NCBI GenBank assembly: GCA_006384855.1
Contig: VCJN01003121.1
Coordinates: forward strand, 1-64,000
Reading direction: 5' to 3'
Origin: Tetraselmis striata
Taxonomy: Eukaryota > Chlorophyta > Chlorodendrophyceae > Chlorodendrales > Chlorodendraceae
DNA length: 64,000 nt
Below are positions 1 through 13,623 of the stretch, in pieces (position 1 is the stretch's first letter; each line of letters opens with the position of its first letter). The notes below the pieces were generated by a model. The model saw only the letters and a program-made list of their open reading frames with translations, did not search any database and was not told the DNA's origin. A program made the translations under genes and the position numbers.

Positions 1-1423
1 CAGCAGGAATTACATCATTCCTTTTATCTGTTACAGGACAGACCTGCTCAGCATTTAAGTCCCCAGCTACTGGTCTGTCAATACCAGCAGCTGCCGGGCA
101 CCCCTATTTACTCGGACACTCTTTAAACGTATGACCCTTTTTACCACATGTAAAACATGTGCGATTATTAAAGTGTTCACTGACCTTAGCTTTGCCGATT
201 TTCTTGGCCATGGTGTCGTACTCCTGTTTACGTCGCAGCGCCTCGCCAGTGAGTGGGTTGCCGTTTTTGTCCGTTGATGTGTTTTTCTTGGGTCGGCTTA
301 TAGAGCTCGACGGTTCGTCGACACGACGCCTTTTGTCGCCATTGAACTTGCGCTTACGTTGACTCCTATCGAAGGTGTCGACGTTCCTCGCTCCGGTAGT
401 CGCGACGCGGTCGTCGACTGCTCCGCGGTGGCCGTTGCGAGTTCTTTCGCCGAGAGTGGTATTTCCATTAACCAAACCATTACAGTTAGTGGTTCACCAG
501 TACAGCGATCGTGACATCGATCGACTTACGCTTCTCCTCCGCCAAGAAACGATGAGCTGCTTTCCTCAGCTCTGGATGACTAAGGCCTTCGCTGAACTTG
601 ATGCACATGAGTTCATCACACATATATTGCTTTCACTCGACGACGACCCTACAATTTTCGAGTTGATGTAACGAGTATGCTTTTCGTATCTATATGAGAT
701 GCTTTACTACCAACAAACGTATCAGTAGGTGCATCTACAGGGGCATTAACATTAGGGGCTGGAGCAGTAAATGGTGATACCTCATCATTTATAGAAACAG
801 CAGGAATTACATCATTCCTTTTATCTGTTACATGACAGACCTGCTCAGCATTTAAGTCCCCAGCTACTGGTCTGTCAATACCAGCAGCTGCCGGGCACCC
901 CTATTTACTCGGACACTCTTTAAACGTATGACCCTTTTTACCACATGTAAAACATGTGCGATTATTAAAGTGTTCACTGACCTTAGCTTTGCCGATTTTC
1001 TTGGCCATGGTGTCGTACTCCTGTTTACGTCGCAGCGCCTCGCCAGTGAGTGGGTTGCCGTTTTTGTCCGTTGATGTGTTTTTCTTGGGTCGGCTTATAG
1101 AGCTCGACGGTTCGTCGACACGACGCCTTTTGTCGCCATTGAACTTGCGCTTACGTTGACTCCTATCGAAGGTGTCGACGTTCCTCGCTCCGGTAGTCGC
1201 GACGCGGTCGTCGACTGCTCCGCGGTGGCCGTTGCGAGTTCTTTCGCCGAGAGTGGTATTTCCATTAACCAAACCATTACAGTTAGTGGTTCACCAGTAC
1301 AGCGATCGTGACATCGATCGACTTACGCTTCTCCTCCGCCAAGAAACGATGAGCTGCTTTCCTCAGCTCTGGATGACTACGGCCTTCGCTGAACTTGATG
1401 CACATGAGTTCATCAGACATATA
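1..1423. repeat. 797-bp tandem duplication inside a gag relic
   Basis: Bases 1-626 recur almost exactly at 798-1423 (offset 797), including the whole zinc-knuckle ORF. A handful of differences are visible, for example acaggacag versus acatgacag near 36/834. The copies diverge after 626/1423. The right-hand copy joins the body of the gag gene; the left-hand copy begins inside gag and runs off the window edge. This is a segmental duplication of the gag 3' part plus the sequence that follows it. Confidence 0.93.
104..475 (-). pseudogene. Duplicated Gag C-terminal fragment with zinc knuckle
   Basis: This 123-codon segment encodes the same residues as 901-1272 and is the second copy created by the 797-bp duplication. 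It contains the basic stretch and the CCHC knuckle. It lacks the capsid part, because the duplicated unit starts only about 150 bp further upstream on the minus strand. As in the other copy, the frame after the TAG stop stays open to the window edge. Confidence 0.75.
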
Positions 1424-2664
1424 TTGACGAGTCCGTGCAAGCGTGGTCTCGAATATCTGTACATATACATAAAAAGTAGCAGGCGACTTGTTACGCCCCG
1501 CATTGATTTGTAGTAACGAGTTGAACTTGATGCACGCCTCTCTCCGTAGATCTGGTACTTGTGCCGAGTTGCTTACGGCTGTGATGAATTCTGTAGCCGT
1601 TGTAGGCCTTTCGGTATCAGGCTTGTTTTCGAATGATTGCCACCAAAGCTCGAACTCTCCAGTAAGTTGTTGTACCACATACATTAGTCCATCAGGCGTA
1701 TCTGCCTTTAATCCAACTTGTCCAACCATACTCGGTATTTTATGTAGCCAAATGTCCAGCGCCTCTATGTCATCATTGTTGATCTTGGGCTGTTGTTGCG
1801 CCGATTTTTGTTGCGATTCTGTAAGCTGCGCCTCCGTACGTTCATACCATGGTACTGGTCCATCACTTTCCATTTTATCCAACTCGGCCGCCAGGTCGAT
1901 AGTCATATACTCATGAACTACCTCCCACAATGGCGACTCATCATATCCAAAACGAAATGGGACTGTAACAGGAATGCCTGGGTAGGCCCTATTAGTCCAA
2001 ATTCCAGACGTCGACGCGGCCTTATATACATTAGACCATTTGTCAACGACTGCCGAGTGAATAGCATTCGCTGCGACATAGGGCTTGGCACGACACCATT
2101 GCCCCCGCAGGTGCTTAGCTATCTCGGTAGTATACGACGGACGACTGTTGCCCGGTTCAATTGTTATACGATCAGGAAAACGCGGACCGATATATACTGG
2201 TGGAGCTGCCGCTGTCGCTGGCGTTAGCGGTCCAACAAACGGTATTAAGTTTTCATTGACGAGCTGCTCCGCACGGTACGGCCAACGGGTATCATTTTTC
2301 AGCTCATAGAAGTTCAGGTGCGCTTCATAAAGGAAACAATCCATGCCATCAATCGGTACGCAGTCGAAGAGAATCAAGTCAGCTGGATTTATAGTGATTC
2401 CTGTTTCCGCTTGCAGCATACGAACTGCGACATCGCGTACTGACAGGTCTATAAGCGTCGAAACTCCACATGGAATGCTGTATTATTATGATTTGGTTCG
2501 ATTGTCAGTACGATATCACGCTCAGCACCCACTCCGGTGCCTGAAGTGACGATGACAGCCGCAGACACTCCGCTGTCGAATGGTAGCTTGGTATCGGCGT
2601 CTTTTTCAATAGCCGCCAGTTGCGCACGGGTATACTTGTTGCGCCTCATAGCAGCACTCATCAT
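901..2664 (-). pseudogene. Ty3/gypsy-like Gag polyprotein, frame-broken
   Basis: Minus-strand reading gives three consecutive open segments: 2664-2449 (N-terminal 71 codons), 2419-1283 (378 codons) and 1272-901 (123 codons). They are separated by frame changes near 2455 and 1280. The middle segment has the look of a retrotransposon Gag capsid domain: a WLHKIP segment, then WWQSF, then a helical region ending in FLAEEKRKS. The last segment is basic and ends in a CCHC zinc knuckle (C-x2-C-x4-H-x4-C, starting TCFTCGKKGH) that would bind nucleic acid. The element would continue leftward into pol, off the window. No protease or reverse transcriptase is visible here. Family assignment is by overall layout, not by a database match. 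The breaks suggest an inactive copy, although a programmed shift cannot be excluded. Confidence 0.7.
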
Positions 2665-5600
2665 ACAACAAACGAGTATATGTAGCAGTGGAAGACTTGA
2701 CGAATGTAGAGCTTGTTTAGCTCCGAAACCAGTGCAACAGTCTCAGCTAGACTGACGGGAACAAACAAACAAAGGTGGGGTGCAGTGGTGGTGGTGGTGG
2801 TGCAAAGGCGAGAGACTTCCCGAGAGGAGAATACAACAATAATTGGTTACAACGTTGTCACCACCCGCTGCTATATATACTGAGGCTAGTGTCGGCAGTG
2901 GTCATGAGACCATGCCGACCTATAGCAGCACGCCCACTGCGAAGAGCGTCACCTTGGAGAGACGATCAGAAGTCCAAACGTCTGCCTCGTTTTGGCATGG
3001 CATTGCTCAGTATATTGCCTGGTACTGACAAGTCCCAAGCAGACATATACGGACCTTGGGTAATCGATACCCGGTACGAGTACTAGTGCGCGCGTCGTGC
3101 GCGCCCTCGTACTAGTACCTGTCGTACCCGTAGAATGTTACGCCACTCTGCGGTACTGGTACTCGTACAGTATTATGTCAAAGATAGTGCAGGACAAGTT
3201 ACACAAAAGTATAACTGTCACACATGCATGGTTTGTTTGCTCACGACGCTTACCTCCTCTCTCCCCCCCCCCCCAACCCCCCACCCCCTTAACCACACGG
3301 CTCAATGTGTTGCCAAGTTTTTTTGCCTAGGCCGGCGCGTGGCGGGACTGTCCGGTGCGCATGCAGAGTCGAATACAACATGCAAGACGGGGACGAAGAG
3401 GCTTAAGATAAGCAACGAATTGGGGTCTACCGCCACGACGACAGCGCCGACGACAGTGCGACCGTTGCCCACTGGTGCTTGGTATATCCTTGCCGCTCTC
3501 GGGCCAGAAGTACTTCCAGTGGACCGCTGCTGCCACTATTTTAAGCCGGATTTTGGCGATGGTGGGCACTATCCTCCGACCGGGTTCTCGTAGGCCGGGT
3601 GGCTTGGATGGCGCACACATGGACTACAGCCGGCACGCTGTAGATTTATGAAGCATGGCCACCCACAGGGGGGTCCCACCTCGCCTCAAGGGTGCGGGAT
3701 TAGGAATGAGTTGCCCAGCCAGCCAGCCACGTTGGAAAGAGATGGGGTAGTGGGTAGTGATGCTGTTGGCCCTGTGATTGATTGCAGTGCGCAGCGGACG
3801 CTGCAGCTTTATATTTCGGAAGTAAATGTGTAACGAATAAAGTTGTCTGCCCGGGTGATACAACATCCTGGAGGGTTTGAATATTGGACGTGCGCTGCCA
3901 ATATTGCGGCGTACGCAAATAGATACCGCAAATACCGCATTGACGAAATGCGCACCGACAAGCGTATGCGGTGATACACACGCAGCATAGCGCACCGCAC
4001 ACACATGCATGAATGGTTGCATGTTGTTGATATCCACCACACATGCGCATACGCATACGCACTCTCCACTGACGCATATGCCGCATCTCCCTCATCATCA
4101 GCTTCATCGCACACAAACTACAGAGCGGCCTTCGGGATTAGGAGCAACCCTACGGTCGCCGACAGACGAGCGGACAATATTGATGCTGCCTCTTGGAGGA
4201 AAGAAAAGTTTCTTTGAACTCTTGATCCCGGTGAGTCTTATTGGTCAGGACGAGACGCATCCCGGACATGGCACTGTCAAAGAGCGTGGTGGTGCTGGAC
4301 GTCTACTATGGCTCTTGAGCGATACACCGGGTCATCGGGAAGTTGCCACTGGTAGGTTACTATCATATAATATTCGCACAAGCAGACAATCTACGGACCG
4401 CCACCACGTGGGTCGAGCATAGTCCGAACATCCTAGTACTGGTATCAAAAAGGCGCGCTCCTAACCGCTGTATCATTTTCTGGTAAAAGATAGTACTGAA
4501 GTACTATTTGATACCCGGGGCAGTGCATATGGGGACAAAAATTAGTCCGTAATGCCCATGGTTGCCTAGAGATATTTCATGTTGACATGGCTCCATGTTT
4601 CCCTCCGGCCCAACCACGGTGACATGCCACTATTCTGCCTTGATGCATAATTGCAAACATGCAGCAGCGATATACCGCACAAATGATGCACATGATTGCC
4701 ATCACGATTTCACTATGCAGCTCTCACGCAACGGGTATGCTTCACATCATCATGCCATATGGGAAGTGGCATCCTCTACTCTCCAACCATAGCTACAAGC
4801 GTGTCAGCATTGCGCACGGCCTCCGCCTTACCAGTCGCAGCAAGATCTTGATCCACCAATTTCTTCACCACTTGAGATTGTTGGCGGGATTGTGCTGTGG
4901 GCGATCTGCACGTAGTTCATTGCATACAACAAAAATACTGGACATGCCGGTAGCTCATGGGAACTCTGCTGAGCTCACTTAACAGTAGGCTAGCTCCGCG
5001 GCCGACACATGCTCGATGGCATGCGTGACTTCGAAGTGAGCGAGCATTCCATACTTCCACACTCATTTCGGTTGTGTCAAGCATCTCGGACACTTGATAC
5101 GTATGTTGGTGCACGAGGGGTCAGTGGCATACTTGGAGTGGTTTCCTCTGTATCTAATTCGACCGAACTACTCCAGGCGGTTTCCTCCATCCCGGTAGTG
5201 GAGCGTTGTAAAACAAACAACGCTGGGGAGCGCTGAGTGGAGGTTGCCCACGCAACGGCTCAACAATGCAGCGACGATGGGCGTAACTGTCGGGCCGACG
5301 CGGGCGTTGGTTGTACACGCCGTTGCCGCCGTCGCAACGCCCCGCGTATTAGCGCTCGCGGTGGATGGCGCGTAATCCACGCGCAAGTCGCACTACCTAC
5401 GTCGTCCTCGCAACAAAACAGTGACATGGAGTACTTAGATTGTTAACTGGGGAGAAATCTCACCAGACTGCACCAAACATACAATATGCGCGACTCATTG
5501 GGAGCTGGTGCGGATGATGGCTGAAAGGTTGCTATTAGAGCATGCCATTGCTGCGTGGTTGCAGACACGATCCCTAGCAGGGCCCCGCCATAATGCCTCG

Positions 5601-7190
5601 ATTTGGAAAATTGGCCCGTTTAATTTGCCGCCGCGTTTCCTCCTTCAATTGGACCATCACAACTTGATTTATTGTTGTAGCTGCCTTTTTATCCCTAAAA
5701 AACCGGACATCGGCAAAACAAGATATACTTAATCCCAAACCGCAAATAGTGCTGTATTGAAGAAATCGTAGCGAGGCGTATGGCCGCGCCGGGTCACATG
5801 TATCCGTGCGCGCTATCCTTGGCGGCGCCACGTCGGTTTAGGAGGCTCCATTCGACATACTCGCCGCCGAACACTGGCCATGCCATTGGGCATCACAACA
5901 CTCACTTTCACAACAGCCACCCTCACCACGCCCCTGAAACTGATTGGTGGCATTCTATCAATATGCGTGAGCGTCATCATCATCAACGTGTAATAGTTCA
6001 AGCCGTTGTGGAAAAATGCGACGGAACTCAGCGCCCGGTAGGTGGCGACATGCTCGGGGGTTATGTTAACAATAGTTCGTCGTCATGCGTTGTCTTGCCC
6101 CCGCCTCTCTACAGCTTCACGATGCCGCGGTTGTCGCCATGCTGAGTGTCCCCAGGAACCCCGCCGACACCGCGCAAGATTGCGCTGCGTTTATCGACGA
6201 TATCCTCTTCGACGCGTTGGAAACGCTTGATGTGGCTTTCCAGCCTCTACTTCACACGTACCCTCCCGGCAGAGGCGCGCCTAGCGCTGGTGAACCCTAT
6301 GCCGCGAATGATGACGGTAGCGACATTTGGCAACCGCAATCTACCCACGACGCGGCACTCCGGTGACCTCGATAGTAGTCCGTCGATGGTAGTCTGTCGA
6401 GGAAGTAGAAACGACACAATAAAGTAGACTAGCTTGTGTCTATGGAAGTCGGGTGGACGGCCGATACAACCAACATGGTTGGACGTGACTTCGTGCAGCA
6501 AGCGCACCTCGCGATGTTCCCGTGAAGCTCACCTGAGAATAGCAAAAAGAACGGCGGGGTGTGATTCCTCTATGTAATGTGCTTACTGCGCAAGCACATA
6601 GCATAAGCCTGGCATTATAGACGAGGCCTTGACCATGCAATGGAGAATTGTGTTGAGTGTTTGCACATGCAAGGGAGCCAAGCCACTCGCGTACGACGGG
6701 TGCGCGACAATGCCGGAGCAGAGAGGCAGGCGAAACAAAGCAAGGAGGCCATGCGCGCATAGAGAGCAGCAGCTCAGCAGCAATCGGCAACAACTCAACA
6801 GTAGCCTGCAGGTAATCAGGCGCGGCGCACGAGGGCACCCGTCTTGCCCAACTCACCCATGCGCAGCGTCAAAGAGCACATACGAGTGACATATAGTAGC
6901 ATGCATTCATCATTACAAAGCCATAGTATGGTAGGCTTCGGCTGGGAGGGCAAAAGGTTAGCACTTCCACACTGTAATGATGTTGTTTTTCTTCATAATT
7001 GTCTTCTCTTGTGCATATAATGCTGGAGGCAATAGCTTGCCGGCCAATATGTGCTAGCAAGACATCACCATCAATGATGTAACCGCCCAATTGCATCTTT
7101 TGAAGTGCTTTTAACAACGCTTTGTTGTACATGTGGATGCAGCATGAGAAAAAAAAGAGGCGCTCAAAAAGGGGGAGCAACTACAACGAC
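2665..7190. other. No supported gene; AT/GC-mixed intergenic DNA
   Basis: Short ORFs occur in every frame, but none shows a recognisable motif, a family-like length or splice-consistent exons. Contents noted: a C-run near 3262-3275, an imperfect inverted repeat at about 3071-3124, CA/GC-rich simple sequence around 4000-4100, and many GTAC-containing short palindromes. No LTR or terminal repeat paired with the gag relic was found. Confidence 0.6.
3071..3124. repeat. Imperfect inverted repeat rich in GTAC and GCGC
   Basis: The left arm GTACGAGTACTAGTGCGCGC faces a right arm whose reverse complement is GTACTAGTACGAGGGCGCGC, with almost no loop. The arms match except for a few positions. It could form a short cruciform or hairpin; no gene context is apparent. 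Confidence 0.6.
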
Positions 7191-7209
7191 AAATCAAGGT
7201 GTGATGGCC

Positions 7210-8000
7210 TTAGACAGCTTCCGACATCCAACCGACATATGGCAGCGCGAGGTGCGCCAGGGCTCCCGTACATATCGGCGGGCGAGCAGTCGGCGCATTC
7301 CGGAAGCTAGAAAATTTCTGCAAGGACGGGCTGAAGAACGTTCGCGCGCGGGTCGATGAGGGGTCGGTGCCGTCTTCCGGGTGCTCAATCACAATGTGGA
7401 TCGAAGCTCGGCGAGGAATCTGACGGCCATAGGGGAGGGGGAGTATCGCGCCCCAGCCCATGTCTTGCACGAGGCGAGCGCCCTTCACGCCCAGCAGTTC
7501 AAGCTAGGCGAAGCCAGAGCACCGGCGGAGTTCCCGCACCTCGCGGAGCTCCGGCACCTCCATCAGTGTGTTGGCCCAGCGGGATTATCTTGTCGGTTGC
7601 TGTCATGTCTACGTCGCAATCTGCCCCACCTCCGCGTGTATGCCGCTCGTTGCAAGTCCTCGGCGGCTTGTGGCGGCGGCTGCGCCGGTTCGGCATTGGC
7701 TGGGGTGGGATCCACGTCGTTGACGGGCAGGAGCCCCTCCTTCCGTCATCGCCACAGTCGTTCGGCCTCCGTGTGGCCGCGCAAAGATGCGGAGCGGATC
7801 CAAACCTGGTGGATGGGGCGCTCCATATGTCGGCAAGGAGAGTGGCGCCAAACAGGTGAATGGCGCAGCAACGGCACTGGCGGTCAAGGATGGCCCTACC
7901 GTAGTCGATCCATTGCTCGTGCATGATGTCGTCCGCGGACTCGCAGCAAGGGAGGCGGACGAACACGGATCCGGCAGTCGTGGGACGTCAAAAGACTTCA
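7210..8000 (-). pseudogene. Relic related to the 10.5-12.9 kb ORF block
   Basis: Minus-strand frames here carry a segment (ORF 7966-7499) with the string AILDRQ followed by a block that aligns by eye with AILDRQGRRC in the larger block at 12.4-12.8 kb: a W, a short gap, AILDRQ, basic/Cys residues, LFGA or LLGAP, then D-I. The remainder is interrupted by frame changes. Sharing the same short peptide landscape on the same strand suggests two diverged copies of one element. The family is not recognised. Confidence 0.4.
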
Positions 8001-8099
8001 GTGAAGTCGGTAGTTGCCGCGCCCGGTTTTGGAGGCCGGCGGGCTACGATGCGGACGTCAAAGTAACTCACGTACTCCGGTTGTGTCGGTGAGCAGCTG

Positions 8100-10480
8100 G
8101 ATCAATCCACAGTCCACAGTACGCGTGCGCGCAGCCCCGTCTAGTGCATGGTTATGGTTTTTCACGACCATATCATTGAATAGCAGCGCGAGAAATGTGT
8201 GTGACTGTTATACCTTTGTGCAACATGTCTTGCACTATCATCGGCATAATATTGTACGGGTATCAGCACTACCAAAGGATGATGTATCATTAGGCAGGTT
8301 CGATTGAATGGTATTATGTTTTAGTACTCTACTTCCCGGAGAAACAGAGGGGGGGGGGGGTCACTTTTTAAGTGGCCTCAACTTTATGTTCACGTACTTA
8401 AGCAATACTCGGCGGCTAGGAGCGGTGCATGAGCGGCTGGCGGGGGCTCAGCCCCGCACCACCGACCGCCGTTAATATCCAGGCCAGGCATATCCTTGGA
8501 CGGCGCTTGGCCGGGCTGGACAAACACCTCCCGCTGGCCCACCCTAACCCACCATATCACCCCTCCTCGCCAAGATGGCAGACGACGACGACTTCTGCCC
8601 GAAGATCACTGTGATATGGGAAGGCCGGCTTCTTGCCAAATCTATGCTCGATTTCGAGCGGGGGTGGCTGGGGCCAGCGGTCGCACCTGGCAGCGCCTAC
8701 TGAACAACCAACACGGCCGGCTGCTAGGCAAGACACGGCCACTGCCGTGTCGTCCCGTGCTCATGTAGTTGGCAATCGGACGGGACTCCAGATCGGAGGC
8801 ATTGGACGGCTGCGTGGAATTGTGCGATGCAAGGAGTCGGACTGCCAGAAGCCGAGGTGCATCTTCTCTCGGCAAGCATATTGCAACATTTTGCTTCCAT
8901 CGCGAGCTAATGACGAGGAACCAGCTCTCACACCACATGAGACAACAAACTGGCGGTGAGCTGCTCTGCCTCCCTCTGCATGCCACATTCAATATATCAT
9001 CTGCAGCTGACCCGCCAATGATCAACCATCATGTCACCTTGCCGTGGCGCAGGTGGATGGCTGCCAATGGCCTTGCAGATGGTCAAAACTCTGGCACATG
9101 TGTGGCATGCAACCTCTGGATGAGGACCATCCTCATCACGCTTTCATTGTGTGTGATTCCCGCTCGACCTGTGCTGCTATGGTGGAGATTGAGTATGACA
9201 CCCACAAGAAGAAGAACCTTACTTGGGAGTTAATCCCCACCTTGTGTGCAGTGTGTCCAGGGTCATCAAGTGAGGCTTTCTGCCATCTCTGCACCCCCTT
9301 CTTGCCTCATTACCTGCCATGTGCCTTATCTTAATGTCTGCCTTGCTATGTTGTGCCCACTGATTATGCATCGCGCTGATGGGCAGGTGAGGCATATGGA
9401 GGCCTCAATGATGCTGAGTTACAGACTGCCTACAACATTCTTTTTTCCCTATGCAAAACATGTGAGCTTGCTGCCGGGATAGGTGCTCGTGAGGGGCGCC
9501 AAGGCCAGCTGGGATGACAAGCTGCATGAGCTAGATAGGCAGACATCATTGCGTAGCATGGGTGAGCAGAGGGCAGAACAGACACAACAATAGCAGCAAG
9601 TAGCAGCGACATACATCAGATTAGCGGCCGCATAGCATAGCATGGAGGGGTGGATATGGCCACCATATGGTTGGGTTGCCTTGATGCTGACTGTAATTTG
9701 TTGATGGTTCCAAAAAGTGCCCCTCCCCTCTTTATTTTATGCTTGCATATGGCAGGGAACACCCTTATGCACACAGCCATGCATTGAAACCATAACAAAA
9801 GGTCATGCCAGTGGTAGTTATTATGCAACGTTGGGCATGTTCTACTAAGTATTGTGAGATCAACATAAATAAATTAAGATTGAAATTGATTCCAACTACC
9901 AGTCTGCTGCATCCACTGGCCCACACTGAGTTGTTCGTAGGACTTGCTATCTCTGACCATTATAGGGAACACTCGGTGTAATTACAGCTCAAGCTAACGG
10001 CCTTCCTCCAATGTGCCCAAGCCCCTCCTCCTTCCAGCGGGCTGAAGCTAGGACAGCAGCGCCCCCCTGCTGTCCCTACCTAAGTCAGGTCTATCCCATT
10101 CAAAGCTCAGCAGGCAAGCTTAGGCAGCCGAAGCGTACCGCCTGCAGCGATTAAGGTGAGATGGGGGAAGGGGGCTGACCTGAATAGCTATGTGGTACTC
10201 GGTATTTATCCACCGCTAAGCCCGCTAGTATGATTGGTGGGGGCTGCGATGCCCTCCGACATGTAATTGGGTAGGTGTTGCTTGTTGTGGTTGTGGGAAT
10301 CAGCGGTGTGTGTTCTGTATGTTTGGTGAGTTTCCGGGTGTGTGTTGGGGTATGAGCTGCACCGGGCACAGGGTTAGTGGTGGGCGGTGGTCTTGAGTCA
10401 TCTGGCTTGGTTGTCGCTGCAGTGGCTCGCTCAGGAGCTTACTGGTGCGAGCTGCTAGACGGGTGAGCTGCATCATCGTC
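8100..10480. other. No supported gene; intergenic
   Basis: Nothing recognisable was found in six frames. A G-run lies at about 8350-8360. The 9640-10000 stretch is distinctly AT-richer than its surroundings. Confidence 0.55.
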
Positions 10481-10486
10481 CGTTTC

Positions 10487-12860
10487 CTACTCGTTGTCTG
10501 AGCCGCGGGGGCCAGAGAGGCGTGGCTTGCTCTTGCTGCGGTTGCGGGCGGCGCCGTGCGTCCGAGCGGCGACGGCCCCTGGGTTGCTTATTCTTATGTT
10601 TGGCAGTTGTGGCTGTCTTGCCCTTGCCGCTGGGGTGGGCTGGCTGGGGTGACGTTCTAGCTGGATGGAGAGGCGCTGCGGGTTGCGCAACTGGTGTGAC
10701 TCCGCTATGAGGCTGGCCAGTTCGGCGGCTATTGCGGGTTGGCTGACAAGAGAGGACTGTGCAAGCAACTCTGTGCTTGCGGTGGTGAGGTGGTGACGTT
10801 CTGCCAGTCGTTCTGTGGTGCCATTGGGTTTGTCCTCCCGGAATGTGCGGTGCACTGTTGAGCGTTGGGGGGAAACGAGTGATATGTCAGCCAGACATGG
10901 TGTCTTTGCTGCCGCACGCTGGGCGGTGTTCACCTCCATGGCGCTATCGTTCTCCTCGTAGTTGAATTCAAAGTTCTTCCTCGTCGTCCGCCTGCGCTTC
11001 AGGCATGGCAGTTACCGCTGAGGCTGTGGTTGTAGGCGCAAGGGCTGGGTGGGTTGTTCCGGGGGCGCGCGCCGTTGCTGCTACGCGCTGGTCGATGGCT
11101 TCCACTACATATGCAAGCGCTCCTCGCCTCGGTGTTCTGTGCTCGAACCCAGAGGGGGAGCGTCGCGGACTTGGGGTGTGGTCTGGGCTGCTGGGGTCGC
11201 TGGAGGTGGCAGTTGGTTCGGGCATGCTGGTGGTGGGGCTGGTGATGTGTCGGCAGGGCGCCTCTCGGTTGGCGCCGGAGTTGGCCCGGCCTTGATCTTC
11301 CCGCACGTTGTTGACACTGTCTTGCGCCACTGTTATGTTCTGTCGGTGCCGCGGGTGCCACCGATGATTCTGTGGTGGTGGGCGGTCAGCTGCAGGGTGA
11401 GGGTGAAGACTAGGCGTCCGGCGGCTCGTAGGGCAAGGACCGCGGGGGCGGACTTCCGGGCCTTCTTACGCAGGCCTATCGCTGCGCGTCGGATCTGGTT
11501 GTGGCCAGTGTTGCCTCCCAGTTGTCCCGCCTCCCGGATCGTCTGGCTGAAGGGGTGGATGAACATCTCCGAGGGGTCGAACTCGGACTCCGTGAGGTAG
11601 ATGACGATGGTGCGGAGGCGTATCGCCCGCAGTAGTGTGAAAGGGGAAGTGAGGGCCACTGCCAGGCGAAGGGTGTCCGCGAACTCCTCGTCTTCCTTGC
11701 CGAGGGAGATGGCGCAGAGGTTGTCGTCTCCCCCGCGCCGCAGTGTCGGCTCGGTGTGGTGGTGGCGCATCTCGACGCCAGCGGCTCTCATGGTGTCCGT
11801 CAGCCACTGTGCGTGTTGCGGCTCTGGGGGTATGTTGATGCGCTGGCTGATGGTAGCTGCGATGGCCTCCGCAAGCTGCTCCACCGTCGGTAGCTCCAGG
11901 TTGGCCCCAGGGGGCCGTGCAGATCGCTTTGGCCGTCAGTGCGCATCGGAAGAACTATTTGGATAGTGGCTGGTCCTCGCGGTCCTCGCTAGGTTCTATT
12001 GTGACCTGGATCACTGCTCGGCCTTGCGAGTGGTCGCGAAACGGCCTTGCGACTGCGTCGCGGCACACGTCCTGTAGTAGGCGCGCCGCATCAAGATCGA
12101 GAAGTTCGAGGCGCACCGAGTCGGCTGAGCGGCGGGCTTTCCATACCTTGCGGACCTCCAAGAGGGCCAGTAGTGTGCGGGTCGGGGGGCAGATGACGGC
12201 GTCGTCTGCGTCTGTGTCGGCCTCGTACTCGGCCCAGGCGATCACTCCAGCGAGTGCTAGGACGTCTGCTGGTGTCGCCGCCGGTTGGTATATCGCCGGC
12301 TCGCTTGGCTCGGATTGGTCGTACGCTGGCAGGAGGCCCTCCGCCAGGTGTAGCCACATGTCGGCCTCAGTGAGGCCTATGAACGAAGGGGGGGGGGGGG
12401 GGGGGGGTTGGGGGGGGGGGGGCGAAGCCATACCTGGTGTACCGGTCGCTCGATGTCGTCGAGGTGCGGCGCTCCGAGCAGGCGGGTGGAGCAGCGGCGG
12501 CCCTGGCGGTCGAGGATCGCTGTGCCCTCCCATATCCATGGGGTATGTAGAACTCTCGCGGCTGTTTCTCGGCGGGCTAGTCGTAGGATGACGGACCCGG
12601 TGGTGGTGGGGAGCCTAGTGCCACTCAGTCCAGTGGTGTCGGCGGCGGCGGGCTTGGGGGGGCGGCGAGTCACCACTCTGACGTATGTTGGTAGAATTTG
12701 GACGCCGATTTTGGGGCTGAGGGTGCGGATCAGGTTCGTCACAGTCCGGCCGCGCGACTCTTCGTCCATAGCTTGGTCCTGGGCCACCCGATCGCCGAGC
12801 AGTAGGGCCACATGGGTGTCATCGTCCGTGCCGGCGAAGAGGCCGGTTAGTAGAAGTAGG
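10487..12860 (-). pseudogene. Unidentified element-like ORF block, broken
   Basis: Four minus-strand open segments follow one another in coding order: 12811-12377, 12539-11955, 11884-11333, then 11330-10968 and 10939-10487. The first two appear to be one reading frame interrupted at a G-run on the plus strand (12389-12420), because the proline tail of the first meets the proline head of the second. The third starts MEQLAEAIAATISQRI and looks like an ordered domain. The last two are Pro/Ser/Thr-rich and end in acidic or basic tails. No enzyme motif was identified. The layout, and the diverged partner at 7.2-8.0 kb, fit a transposon structural (gag/ORF1-like) protein, but this is inference. Confidence 0.4.
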
Positions 12861-13623
12861 TGAGAGGGCGTAGGAGCACGCGTATGTGGCGGCGGGTTGC
12901 TGGCGGGAGTTGGGTGCCTGCGATTTTTTTTGGCAGTTACGACCGTGCGGATCGCCGGCTGTTGCGCTCTGCCGCCGCGTAGCGCGGCTAGGAAGGTGCC
13001 GGCCCCGGCGTCTTGTTGCTACTCAGATCTGTCTGTGTCCATGCTGGCTGTGGTGGTGTCCTCCTGGAAGGCCTGCTCTTCACGCCACTGTGGGCGCATG
13101 CCGGCAGTTGGCCTGGTGGTGGGTCGTTCGGTCGTCGGACGGTCCGCCGTTTCACAGGAGGATCACGCTACCAGTACCAGTAGCCGCGCCGGCTCGCCCG
13201 GATTTAGTACATATGCAGTACTTCGCCCGGTGGAAAAGGCCGGCTTGAAAGTGAAAAGTCCAAAATAAATAAAGTAGAGGGGGGGGGGGGTCTAAAACAT
13301 AACATTAAATCGGACCTGCCTTATTCTACGGATATGTTCTAGACTAGATTATGTGCTGGTTTAAAAGTTGAGTCTGGTTTTGCCAAAAATATCGCTTAGA
13401 CTGTTTTATATGGACAAGAGCCGAAATTGGCAGGAAGGTTAAAAGTGAACGCGCGGAGGGGAAACGGAGTCAGGGGGGCGCTGCGTGTAAAGCAGCGAAA
13501 CTGGAAGATGGCAGGCTCAGTTGTTATGGCTGCTCTTATGTCTACTCGTGCTGCACCAAAAAGGGCGCAACGACAAGTGCCTAGTAACCGTACCACTGAG
13601 CAGTAATGTAGCCGGAAAAGCAG

